IMG/VR virus record: IMGVR_UViG_3300017697_000110
Span: 1 to 22,460 of that record
DNA from: a virus
Direction: 5' to 3' (one strand)
Length of the DNA: 22,460 bases
Part shown: one piece after another, positions 15,518-22,460 of the stretch
Layout: each line of letters begins with the position of its first letter
Numbering within the stretch: position 1 is the first letter of the stretch
Made by a program: the position numbers and the translations under genes
Notes under the pieces: generated by a model
Told to the model about the DNA's origin: nothing
The model's database searches: none
The model's input: only the letters and a program-made list of their open reading frames with translations

Positions 15518-18028
15518 ATGAGCGAAATACGTTTTAATCCAATAACAGGCGAACGAGAGATTATTGATCCAAGAGGAGGCCCAAGAGGAGGTCGCAGACC
15601 AAATATCGGTAGACCAATATTAAAACGACCCGAAATTTTAGTTCCTCCAACAAAACTACCATCAAATATATTGGCTGGTATAGGCAACATTCCTGGTTTA
15701 AATTTAGATTTTTCTAAGTTGCCCAAGAACATAGATTTCAGTAATTTAGATCCAAGAGCTATTAATGCTAATCCGCAAGGCTTTCAAGACATGATCGAAC
15801 GAGCGAGAGCTCAAGAAGGACTACAAGGATCTTTAGGCGGTCCTATGGAGTTTGGTGAGGCTAGAAAAAGAGCAATAATGACTGGTAGTCCTATGCCAAA
15901 AATGGAGGATTATGATATGTCTCCATTAGGACCACGCATCGGTAACGATAAAAGAGTTATACCTTTGCCACCTCCTGAAGCCTTTCAAGGCAGGATAGAA
16001 CAGGCTAATCAACAAGAAGACTTTCCTATATTCGGTGGTCCAGCACAAGGACCAGCTCCAGACTTTTCAACCTTGCCAAAGGGCACAGATCCGGGCGGAC
16101 GATTTTTTACAAACCCTAACGGCGAAAGTATGTACCAACCGCCAATGCCAACACTAGCTCCTGGTGCGGTCGGCAACATGATGATGCCTCCTCCTATTAA
16201 TTTAAGCACAGGCCAGCCAATCGACACAAGTTTACGGTCGCTAGGACCCGATCAAGCACCGCAAATGCCAAGCAGACCAAGTATTCCAGGTATGGGTTCT
16301 CCAGGCGGAACTCCTGGATTTTATGACAAAATAATGCCAACTGCACCTGCACCTGCACCTGTACAAACTACTGCACCTGCACCTGCACCTTATACCGGTG
16401 CCGGTTATGATGCTTTCGGTGAACAACCTTTTGTCAGCTCAGTCAACAGAGTCGAAAGCGGATTAGATCCATTAACCAAGCAATTATTATTCGGTTTAGA
16501 CGGTAAAGGTGGATTTATACCAGGAGCCATGAGAGCTGCTGAGAAGGTTTTTTATGACGATGAGGGTAATCCTGTTGTTATTGAAGAAAAAGTTGCAGGA
16601 TTAAGTCCAGATCAACTTAGAGCGCAAGAATTAGCCAGAGAAGGTGTTGGCATACAAGATTCTTACTTACAAGGCGCACAAGACGCTTATGGCCGGGGTG
16701 TTTCTGCTTTAGAAGCAGGTTTGGGCCGCGCAAGAGGATTCGCCGAACAAGGACTCGATGCAACCAGAACAGGACTCGATAGTTTAGAATCTGGTTTATC
16801 ACAACAAGAAATGATCTCCAGAGGAGCCACTGGCGACTTTGGTACACAATTAGGTGGCATAGCTGGTAGAGGCATAGGTGCTACAGACAGATTTGGTAGA
16901 AGACTCGGTGGTGTAGAAGGTATGGCAAGAGGAGCTGCTGATACCTTCGGTACACAATTAGGTGGCATAGCTGGTAGAGGCATAGGTGCTACAGATCAGT
17001 TTGGTAATCGTCTAGGTGAGTCTGAGAACCTTTTAAGAGGTACTACTGGTGCTTACAATCCTTCTCTAACATCACAGTTTTACAATCCTTTTGAACAGCA
17101 AGTAGTAGAACAAACTATCAGCGATATTTTAGAGCAAGGCGACAAAGCAGAAGTCGCAGCCAGAGCGCAGGACATCGCCAGGGGCGGTGAATCAGCGTTT
17201 GGATCCAGGGCAAGATTAGGAGCCGCAGAGCGCCGTGAGGCGTTGGGTAGAGGTTTAGGTGAGGCTGTTAGTGGAATACGCGCAGGCGGGTTCGGTGAGG
17301 CTCAGAGACTAGGCTTGGGTGAGTTTGCGAGACAAAGACAAGCAGAACGACTTGCATCGTCTGGATTGGCTGGTTTATCGGGTCAAAGATTAGGTGCACA
17401 ACAGGCTTTAGGTAGCCAACTAACTGGATTGGCTGGAGCTCAACTCGGTGCACAACAAAATTTAAGCAATCAATTATCTGGTTTAGCAAGTTCAGAGTTA
17501 GGTTCACAACAAGCTCTGGGCAGTCAGTTGACTGGTCTAGCTGGTCAACAGTTAGCAGCACAACAAGGCCTGGCATCTGGACTCGGATCTATTGGTACGC
17601 AAAGAATGGCTGGACAACAACAGTTAGCAAGTTCTTTGGGTGGACTTAGTAATCTTGAGGCCCAAATCGGACAACAGCAACAACAAGCTCAGTTTGGTTT
17701 AGGTCAAAGCATGCAAAACTTAGGCACACAAGCACAGGCTGCTAGAGCTGGCGATGTAAGTCAGCTGTACGGCATAGGCCAGCAACAACAAGCATTAGAG
17801 CAACAAAGATTAGATGCTGAAAGAAGAAACCAATTACAAGCACAGCAAGCTCCATTGGCTCAGTATCAGTCATTGATGCCATTTGTAGGTATGGCGCCAG
17901 CTGGACAGCAACAAACAGCAACAACATTTACGCCTCCGCCTAGTCCTTTACAGGCTGGTTTAGGTGTCGGTTTAAGTACCTTTGGCGCATTGGGCAACTT
18001 TATGAATCAAGGCCAGAGGGCAGTTTAG
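15518..18028 (+). CDS. Large repetitive internal virion / ejection protein
   Basis: The 836-residue product has a Pro/Gly-rich N-terminal third, including an Ala-Pro stretch at about 275-291. A second region holds a duplicated unit of 36 residues with GTQLGGIAGRGIGATD at 442-457 and 478-493. Between residues about 619 and 726 six 18-residue units occur in tandem, such as GLSGQRLGAQQALGSQLT and GLASSELGSQQALGSQLT, decaying towards the C-terminus; a Gln-rich helical region follows. 18 residues equal five helix turns, so a regular helical rod or bundle is likely. It is the first of three overlapping genes resembling the three-part T7 gp14-15-16 or P22 ejection sets. Exact role is inferred. Confidence 0.66.
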   Translation: MSEIRFNPITGEREIIDPRGGPRGGRRPNIGRPILKRPEILVPPTKLPSNILAGIGNIPGLNLDFSKLPKNIDFSNLDPRAINANPQGFQDMIERARAQEGLQGSLGGPMEFGEARKRAIMTGSPMPKMEDYDMSPLGPRIGNDKRVIPLPPPEAFQGRIEQANQQEDFPIFGGPAQGPAPDFSTLPKGTDPGGRFFTNPNGESMYQPPMPTLAPGAVGNMMMPPPINLSTGQPIDTSLRSLGPDQAPQMPSRPSIPGMGSPGGTPGFYDKIMPTAPAPAPVQTTAPAPAPYTGAGYDAFGEQPFVSSVNRVESGLDPLTKQLLFGLDGKGGFIPGAMRAAEKVFYDDEGNPVVIEEKVAGLSPDQLRAQELAREGVGIQDSYLQGAQDAYGRGVSALEAGLGRARGFAEQGLDATRTGLDSLESGLSQQEMISRGATGDFGTQLGGIAGRGIGATDRFGRRLGGVEGMARGAADTFGTQLGGIAGRGIGATDQFGNRLGESENLLRGTTGAYNPSLTSQFYNPFEQQVVEQTISDILEQGDKAEVAARAQDIARGGESAFGSRARLGAAERREALGRGLGEAVSGIRAGGFGEAQRLGLGEFARQRQAERLASSGLAGLSGQRLGAQQALGSQLTGLAGAQLGAQQNLSNQLSGLASSELGSQQALGSQLTGLAGQQLAAQQGLASGLGSIGTQRMAGQQQLASSLGGLSNLEAQIGQQQQQAQFGLGQSMQNLGTQAQAARAGDVSQLYGIGQQQQALEQQRLDAERRNQLQAQQAPLAQYQSLMPFVGMAPAGQQQTATTFTPPPSPLQAGLGVGLSTFGALGNFMNQGQRAV
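16841..16995 (+). repeat. 47-bp perfect direct repeat inside ejection gene
   Basis: Bases 16841-16887 recur exactly at 16949-16995, offset 108 bases (36 codons), so both copies are in the same frame and encode GTQLGGIAGRGIGATD. The DNA identity across synonymous positions suggests a recent duplication or gene conversion rather than old protein repeats. Confidence 0.85.
17372..17695 (+). repeat. Tandem 54-bp (18-residue) coding repeats, about six units
   Basis: Unit starts fall at 17372, 17426, 17480, 17534, 17588 and 17642. Units 1-4 share the pattern GLxxxxLxxQQxLxxxLx; units 5 and 6 are degenerate. DNA identity is only partial, so these are older than the 47-bp repeat upstream. They encode the helical array in the 836-residue protein. 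Confidence 0.75.
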
Positions 18029-19479
18029 TGAGCAACCTAGTCAAAGATATTGATGTTTTCGCAAACGGTGGTGGTGTAGATCTAACTGATACAACCAACC
18101 AAATGTCTGAGCTAGGCAAAGCCATGATGACTCAGTTTAGCGATTACGACCAAAACTTAGAAAAATATCAAGAAAGATTGGCGCCTTTTGCTTATCAACC
18201 AAGCAAAATGAGCATCTATGATCTGGCTGCCGAACTCGGAGCTGGGTTACTCTCCACACCTAATACTGGCGGTGCCTCAGCTTACACCGGCTTAGGCGTT
18301 GGTTTTAACAGAGTTTCGGACAGATTGAGAGCTGCAAAAGCTGAAAATGAAAAAGCCAGGCAACAAATTGGTTTACAGGCTGCACAGATGGCCATGCAAG
18401 ATGAAAAATCAGCTCTTGAATTTATTAAAGAATACGAATTAAAAAACCTAGATTACAAAAATAAACGTGGAGATCTTTTAACATTTGAATACACAGACGC
18501 AAATGGAGATGTTGTCCAGCAAACAGTAAGAGATAACGTTGCCAACGATGACATTATTGACACGCTTATAAACGATAGAGGAGCTGTTGAAGTAAAAACC
18601 CCTGGCAGCATAGTTAATGTTGGTGGCGACCAAAAGGTTTCAAAGAGAGACGAAGAGGCAATCAAAAGACAATATGCAGCGGAGGATGAAATCTTAGCCA
18701 AACAAAGAGCTGGTGTTTCTAGTGTTGCTAATGTAAACGAGGCCATTGCTATTGCTGAAAGACTGGGCCCAGAAAACTTTGGTACTGTAGCTAAGGCTAC
18801 TTTATATCCTAGAAAATTATTAGATGGACTTGGTGTGACAGATGAAAACGCACAAAATATTTTGGGAGATCAAATTTTAATTAGCCAAATCTCTTTAGGT
18901 TTTACCATGGACATTGTAAGCAGAACCAAGGGTGCTATATCTAACCGTGAAATGGAAATGTTTGAAAGAGCGTCACCGGGCCTTGGGTCTAACTACAACG
19001 GTTTTATGAAACAGGCCGAGTATTTAAAAAGAGTTGCGCAAAGAGATGTTGATTTCTTTAACGCTTATACAGAAGAAGCTGACAGGCTAGAGGCTTTAGA
19101 AGATGCTGGTGAGTTGCGAGCCTCGCAGGTAAAAAGAAAATTAGATAAGTTCGAGGGCGATTGGTACAACGAAAACCTAATATTTAGCAAGGAAGAATTT
19201 GCAGAATTAGAGAAAATAGCAAAAGGCAATTACACGGATGAGGCTGGAATTACTTACACAACCCCAGAAGGGTTTAATGCAGATGAGTGGAGAAAAAAAT
19301 ACCGCGAAGGACAAGAGGCAAGTGGTGAACAAAAGTCTTCTTACACATTAGGTAAAACTCCTGCAATAGATTCTTTAAATAGAAAAAGACAACAAATACA
19401 AGCAAGAACAGATTTTACACCCGAGCAAAAAGAAACCCTGTTAGCGGCAATTGACAGCCAAATTAAGGCACTACAATGA
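18028..19479 (+). CDS. Internal virion / ejection protein, middle of three
   Basis: A GTG start inside the previous stop (TAGTG) gives 483 residues. Segments: an N-terminal polar part, a Gly-rich turn AAELGAGLLSTPNTGG with GASAYTGLGVGFNRVSDRLR, then a long Ala/Glu/Lys helix (about 96-145). A beta part (TFEYTDANGDVVQQTV) and mostly helical C-terminal half follow. Residues 300-319 read TKGAISNREMEMFERASPGL, the same motif that is repeated in the 715-residue protein upstream. Such G-x-I-S-x-x-E segments occur in many phage ejection and internal proteins as I recall. It should be packaged in the head and leave with the genome. It overlaps the next gene by four bases. Confidence 0.66.
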   Translation: MSNLVKDIDVFANGGGVDLTDTTNQMSELGKAMMTQFSDYDQNLEKYQERLAPFAYQPSKMSIYDLAAELGAGLLSTPNTGGASAYTGLGVGFNRVSDRLRAAKAENEKARQQIGLQAAQMAMQDEKSALEFIKEYELKNLDYKNKRGDLLTFEYTDANGDVVQQTVRDNVANDDIIDTLINDRGAVEVKTPGSIVNVGGDQKVSKRDEEAIKRQYAAEDEILAKQRAGVSSVANVNEAIAIAERLGPENFGTVAKATLYPRKLLDGLGVTDENAQNILGDQILISQISLGFTMDIVSRTKGAISNREMEMFERASPGLGSNYNGFMKQAEYLKRVAQRDVDFFNAYTEEADRLEALEDAGELRASQVKRKLDKFEGDWYNENLIFSKEEFAELEKIAKGNYTDEAGITYTTPEGFNADEWRKKYREGQEASGEQKSSYTLGKTPAIDSLNRKRQQIQARTDFTPEQKETLLAAIDSQIKALQ

Positions 19480-21818
19480 GCCAGCCAAGTTACGAAGACC
19501 TCATGCAAGACATCAACAAAACTGGTGAACTTGGTTTAGCGCAACAAAAAGAACAAGATAATTACACTATAAGAAAAGCTAAGTCACATTTATTTTTTGA
19601 TGATGATACAAGAATAGATTTTTTGGCAAGCGAACGTTTCCCTGGAGATCCTATGGGATCTATGAAATACGTCAACATTGATGGCGATTTGTATTACCAA
19701 AATCCTAACGGCGAAAAGGTTTTTAACGGTGCTAAGTACACAAAAGAGTTTCCCAACAATGAGGCTGTCGGTTTTTTTGGTGACAAACTCGTACCAAACT
19801 TAGTTCCAGCCTCAACTTTTGTAGCTGATGTTGGAGGCGGTATGGCTGGCGCAAAAGCTGGATTTAAAACTGGCCTGCGAATACTTGCAAACCCAGCAAA
19901 TCCTTTAAACAAAAATCCTTTTACTGCTGGAGCTGTTTTGTTGGGATCCACAGCGATTGGTGGTTTTGGTGGTAATTATTTTTTTGGCGGCCTAGCTCGA
20001 ACCGGGAGAGAGGCAACAATAGATCAGTTTTACAGCCTGCCACCGGAAGAAATTGCAGCTGCACACAACGATCTTTTGGTTTCGTCTGCATTTTCGTTAA
20101 TACCTTTTGGCCAAGGATCTGTTGGCACTGCTAAATTGTTAAATGTTTTTAACAAAGAACCAGACGCTTTAAGATACTTAGTCGAGCTAAGGGGCACCAC
20201 GGATGAAACTATACAAGAGGCAAAAAGACTTGGTTTTGACTTAACGCCTGCTCAAGCAGATCAAATTGGTAGTAGAGCTGCTGATTTACAATATTTTTTA
20301 AGTAGACAGCCAGACGCAAGACAAATTACACAATTTTATGACAGCCAGGCAACACAAATATCTGAGGCTATACAAGTTTTTGCCGATGAGATAGGCTCAC
20401 AATCTGGAAGAATTGCTGGCGATGTAAATGAAAGAATTGTTGACACAAGTAAAAAGGTGCTTGATGAGCTGGCTAGAAGAAGAAAAGAAAGAGCTACTAG
20501 GTTATACAACATACTTAAAGAGGCTCCGGAGGGTATCAAGGTCAATAACTTGGATTCTGTTATAGATCTTATAGACAGCAAAATAGCTGGTGAAGTTTTA
20601 GATGAATCTGGAAAATTAATAAGAGTGGTTGAACCTGCTGAAACAACAGTCAAAAATTTAGAAAAATTCAAAAAAATATTTTACAAAGAAGACGGTACCT
20701 TAGTTGATGATCTTATGGAGCTAGACGCAAGAAGAACCACGGAAATGAAACAGTTAGCGTTAAAACTCCAGGGCAAAGGCACTGGGGATGCTGGAACTAT
20801 TTTTGGCATCATGGACAACATGACTTCTTTAATGGATGAGGCTGCTCCCATGTATAGACAGGCTAGAAGAGTTTATGACCCTAACAAACCTGCTTTACAG
20901 TTAATTGAAAAAAGTGCAATCGGCAAGTTTGGTAAAATAATGACAGATAAGCAAACAGCAACCGCCATGAAGAATTTGTTTGATCCCAATGTTTCTACAA
21001 AATCTTTAAGAAACGCAAAAAGAATTTTAAAGACCGCAGATCCAGAACTATTTAAAGACATAAAAAAACAGTTTATTTTAGATCAATACGATAAATTTTT
21101 TAGAGCTGAGGCCTTGCAAAAAGGTATGCCTCAATTACAAAAGTATTTTGGCAGCAATAGAGTTAAAGATATGATGCAAGAAATGTTAGAGCCAGAAGAA
21201 TTTGCAAACTTATACAAAATGAATGAGCTTATGGGTATGGCTTTTAAAATACCGACTTCTGGTTCTGCAACTCAACCACTTACTGAGACGGCAGGTCAGT
21301 TAGCTTATGAAGGCTTAAAAGGTAAAACTAAGGCGGCCCAGCTCGCAATGGCTTTGATAAATTTGCCAGGAAGAATATTTCAAGGAAAATTTGGTGAAGA
21401 GGTTGTAGGAAGAATAGCCAAAGATCAACAGCAGGGTTACTTAAATGTTCTTACAGATCAACTGCTTGCAGATCCAGATGCAGCAAAATCATTGGATGAG
21501 GTTTATAACTTTTTTAACACCAATGAGTTTATGATAAAACAAATGGGTTTAAGAGGTGGCGCTGAGGGTTTTGAAAACTTAACTGAGCCAAGCGTTCAAC
21601 CATATACAGGAGGCGATCAGCCTGCCGAGCAACAAAGCTATGAAAGTATATTACAAGAAATAAATTCTTTAAGTTCAGAGCCAGTGGCTATGAATACGAC
21701 TCAACAAGTGGGAGGTTCCGAGCTTTCCATACCAGAAATGACATCTTCAACAATATTGCCAAATGAAATGGATCGAGAGATTGCTATGAGAAAATCTGGT
21801 ATTGGTTCTTTAGTCTAA
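19476..21818 (+). CDS. Large internal virion / ejection protein, last of three
   Basis: This 780-residue protein starts in the previous stop (ATGA). After a polar N-terminus it has a Gly/Ala-rich hydrophobic part at about 105-175 (FVADVGGGMAGAKAGF, AVLLGSTAIGGFGGNYFFGG) that could insert into membranes. Residues about 235-700 are long helices of a coiled, charged type (SQATQISEAIQVFADEIG; KKVLDELARRRKERATRLYN), resembling the helical body of P22 gp16 or T7 gp16. No lytic transglycosylase Glu motif is visible. The motif SYEDLMQDIN at residues 5-14 recurs as SYESILQEIN at 721-730. The gene ends 9 bases inside a convergent gene on the other strand. Role inferred from size, composition and position. 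Confidence 0.68.
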   Translation: MSQPSYEDLMQDINKTGELGLAQQKEQDNYTIRKAKSHLFFDDDTRIDFLASERFPGDPMGSMKYVNIDGDLYYQNPNGEKVFNGAKYTKEFPNNEAVGFFGDKLVPNLVPASTFVADVGGGMAGAKAGFKTGLRILANPANPLNKNPFTAGAVLLGSTAIGGFGGNYFFGGLARTGREATIDQFYSLPPEEIAAAHNDLLVSSAFSLIPFGQGSVGTAKLLNVFNKEPDALRYLVELRGTTDETIQEAKRLGFDLTPAQADQIGSRAADLQYFLSRQPDARQITQFYDSQATQISEAIQVFADEIGSQSGRIAGDVNERIVDTSKKVLDELARRRKERATRLYNILKEAPEGIKVNNLDSVIDLIDSKIAGEVLDESGKLIRVVEPAETTVKNLEKFKKIFYKEDGTLVDDLMELDARRTTEMKQLALKLQGKGTGDAGTIFGIMDNMTSLMDEAAPMYRQARRVYDPNKPALQLIEKSAIGKFGKIMTDKQTATAMKNLFDPNVSTKSLRNAKRILKTADPELFKDIKKQFILDQYDKFFRAEALQKGMPQLQKYFGSNRVKDMMQEMLEPEEFANLYKMNELMGMAFKIPTSGSATQPLTETAGQLAYEGLKGKTKAAQLAMALINLPGRIFQGKFGEEVVGRIAKDQQQGYLNVLTDQLLADPDAAKSLDEVYNFFNTNEFMIKQMGLRGGAEGFENLTEPSVQPYTGGDQPAEQQSYESILQEINSLSSEPVAMNTTQQVGGSELSIPEMTSSTILPNEMDREIAMRKSGIGSLV

Positions 21819-22043
21819 GGACTCGGTGGCCTGGATCATGGCCCCAACAACTTCATAATCTAATTCATATCCCATGTGGGATTCATCGTTGAGGACTATC
21901 TCCAGGTTTCTGGATATAAGTCTTAACAACGCGGCCTGTTGATGCAAGGTAAGTCTGCTGAACAGCTCAATGACTTCCGGCGCCTCAAGCACAGGTTTAT
22001 AAGATTGAGGTTTAGTTTTTTGGGACATAATGTTTTTAAACAT
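21810..22043 (-). CDS. Small helical protein downstream of repressor-like gene, unknown
   Basis: The 77-residue product is translated leftwards and overlaps the stop of the RHH-like gene by one base (TAATG on that strand), so the two are probably co-expressed and coupled; a second Met at residue 6 is a weaker start. After a polar N-terminus the core APEVIELFSRLTLHQQAALL through RLISRNLEIVLND is helical, with a short acidic C-terminus (MGYELDYEVVGAMIQATES). No DNA-binding helix pair, toxin or signal motif is recognised. The gene overlaps the 3' end of the rightward ejection-protein gene by 9 bases. It may assist the upstream regulator. Confidence 0.62.
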   Translation of the reverse strand: MFKNIMSQKTKPQSYKPVLEAPEVIELFSRLTLHQQAALLRLISRNLEIVLNDESHMGYELDYEVVGAMIQATESLD

Positions 22044-22267
22044 TAGATCTTAACAGTAGATCCAGGACCTTCAACGGCAACCCTGTGCTCTTCTCTTGCA
22101 AAAGAATCATGCTTTTTTAACCTTGCATGTTCTTTTTCAATTAAAACTTTTAGCTGATCTATTTTGGATCTGCGTTCCATATCGCATATTTCTTGCAGAA
22201 GATCATAAGTTTTAACATCTACTGCCAAACTTTTTCTCATTTTATTATTTTCGGTGTGTATATCCAT
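22043..22267 (-). CDS. Ribbon-helix-helix DNA-binding protein, probable repressor
   Basis: Using the ATG at 22267 the protein has 74 residues; an upstream ATG at 22294 lies within the promoter palindrome and the third candidate is at 22240. None has a good ribosome site; 22267 sits where the leftward promoter would start transcription, suggesting a leaderless message. Residues 11-18 (RKSLAVDV) form the beta strand, 19-32 (KTYDLLQEICDMER) the first helix, and 34-49 (SKIDQLKVLIEKEHAR) the second helix of an Arc/MetJ/CopG-like ribbon-helix-helix fold; the C-terminus is a charged tail. RHH dimers bind short palindromes, so it should bind the inverted repeat at 22273-22304 and control both divergent promoters. 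Fold by eye; target inferred. Confidence 0.66.
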   Translation of the reverse strand: MDIHTENNKMRKSLAVDVKTYDLLQEICDMERRSKIDQLKVLIEKEHARLKKHDSFAREEHRVAVEGPGSTVKI

Positions 22268-22272
22268 GGACG

Positions 22273-22304
22273 AATTGTATACGCTTTTGCACATATATAC
22301 AATT
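22273..22304. promoter_or_regulatory. Symmetric divergent promoter and operator palindrome
   Basis: AATTGTATA (22273-22281) and TATACAATT (22296-22304) form a perfect 9-bp inverted repeat around a 14-bp spacer; arm starts are 23 bp apart, about two helix turns. Rightward, TTGTAT (22275-22280) and TACAAT (22298-22303) are 17 bp apart. Leftward, the mirror gives TTGTAT (22302-22297) and TACAAT (22279-22274), again 17 bp. Each -10 matches 5 of 6 consensus bases and each -35 only 3. The two promoters overlap completely, so polymerase can occupy only one at a time, and a repressor bound to either arm should block both. Confidence 0.6.
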
Positions 22305-22338
22305 AATTATTAAAAAATGTATGATAAACTAATTCACC

Positions 22339-22460
22339 ATGTATAAGCTAAAAAATTATCTTCTCAGCATGCAATCCCACTGGATGATTAACCAGGCAAC
22401 CTATGATGCTGTCCAGGAGACAATCCCTTTGGTTGCAAAATATGTTGCAGCTAACGGCAT
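22339..22460 (+). CDS. Truncated rightward gene, N-terminus only, unrecognised
   Basis: An open frame begins with ATG at 22339 and runs off the window end; 40 codons are visible (MYKLKNYLLSMQSHWMINQA then TYDAVQETIPLVAKYVAANG). It begins about 29 bases after the predicted start point of the rightward promoter and lacks a clear ribosome site. The first residues are faintly like the start of S49-type phage proteases (KLKNYLLS, W, I), but too little is present to assign. Its divergent arrangement with the RHH gene suggests it is under that regulator's control. Confidence 0.45.
   Translation, partial: MYKLKNYLLSMQSHWMINQATYDAVQETIPLVAKYVAANG

Noticed and set aside
17372-17695. CRISPR-like array
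   Set aside because: Units are in-frame 54-bp coding repeats with no unique spacers and no cas genes nearby.

Overview
The window looks like the virion-structure module of a double-stranded DNA bacteriophage, most likely an uncultured marine short-tailed (podovirus-like) phage. It is AT-rich and almost completely coding, and most neighbouring genes overlap by 1-20 bases or are a few bases apart. Several proteins resemble, from memory, families common in marine viral metagenomes. No integrase, tRNA, rRNA, CRISPR array or insertion sequence was seen. No tail tube, sheath or classical tape-measure gene is visible, which favours a short tail, but the window does not cover a whole genome and the host cannot be named from it.

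Head block (1-3261, + strand). The window opens inside a gene whose visible part looks like a GroES-type co-chaperonin. A coiled-coil, Gln-rich scaffold-like protein, a conserved small protein, a probable head decoration protein and the major capsid protein follow. A strong intrinsic terminator (3236-3261) closes the block.

Accessory cassette (3262-4780). A promoter-like site with tandem 10-bp-spaced repeats precedes three coupled non-structural genes: two small proteins of unknown function and a HAD-family 5'(3')-deoxyribonucleotidase. This looks like a moron-like insert between capsid and later virion genes.

Structural and tail block (4781-21818, + strand). Two beta-rich virion proteins come first, then four small Lys/Gly-rich basic proteins and a conserved 232-residue protein. 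Next are two probable head-tail adaptor proteins with a small conserved protein between them. A Rossmann-like enzyme of unknown role is followed by small virion proteins and a 630-residue tail hub/stabilisation candidate. The block ends with four large proteins (715, 836, 483 and 780 residues) that look like internal virion or DNA-ejection proteins. These carry several internal repeats and a peptide motif shared between two of them.

Regulatory right end (21810-22460). Two leftward genes converge on the end of the last ejection-protein gene; the first encodes a probable ribbon-helix-helix repressor. Its upstream region holds a 9-bp perfect inverted repeat (22273-22304) that forms two mirror-image promoter-like sites, each TTGTAT-17 bp-TACAAT, one per strand. 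The rightward one would drive a truncated gene starting at 22339. A similar layout (TTGTAC-17 bp-CATAAT) precedes the accessory cassette, suggesting a shared promoter and regulator. Product names rest on recognising motifs by eye; no database search was run.
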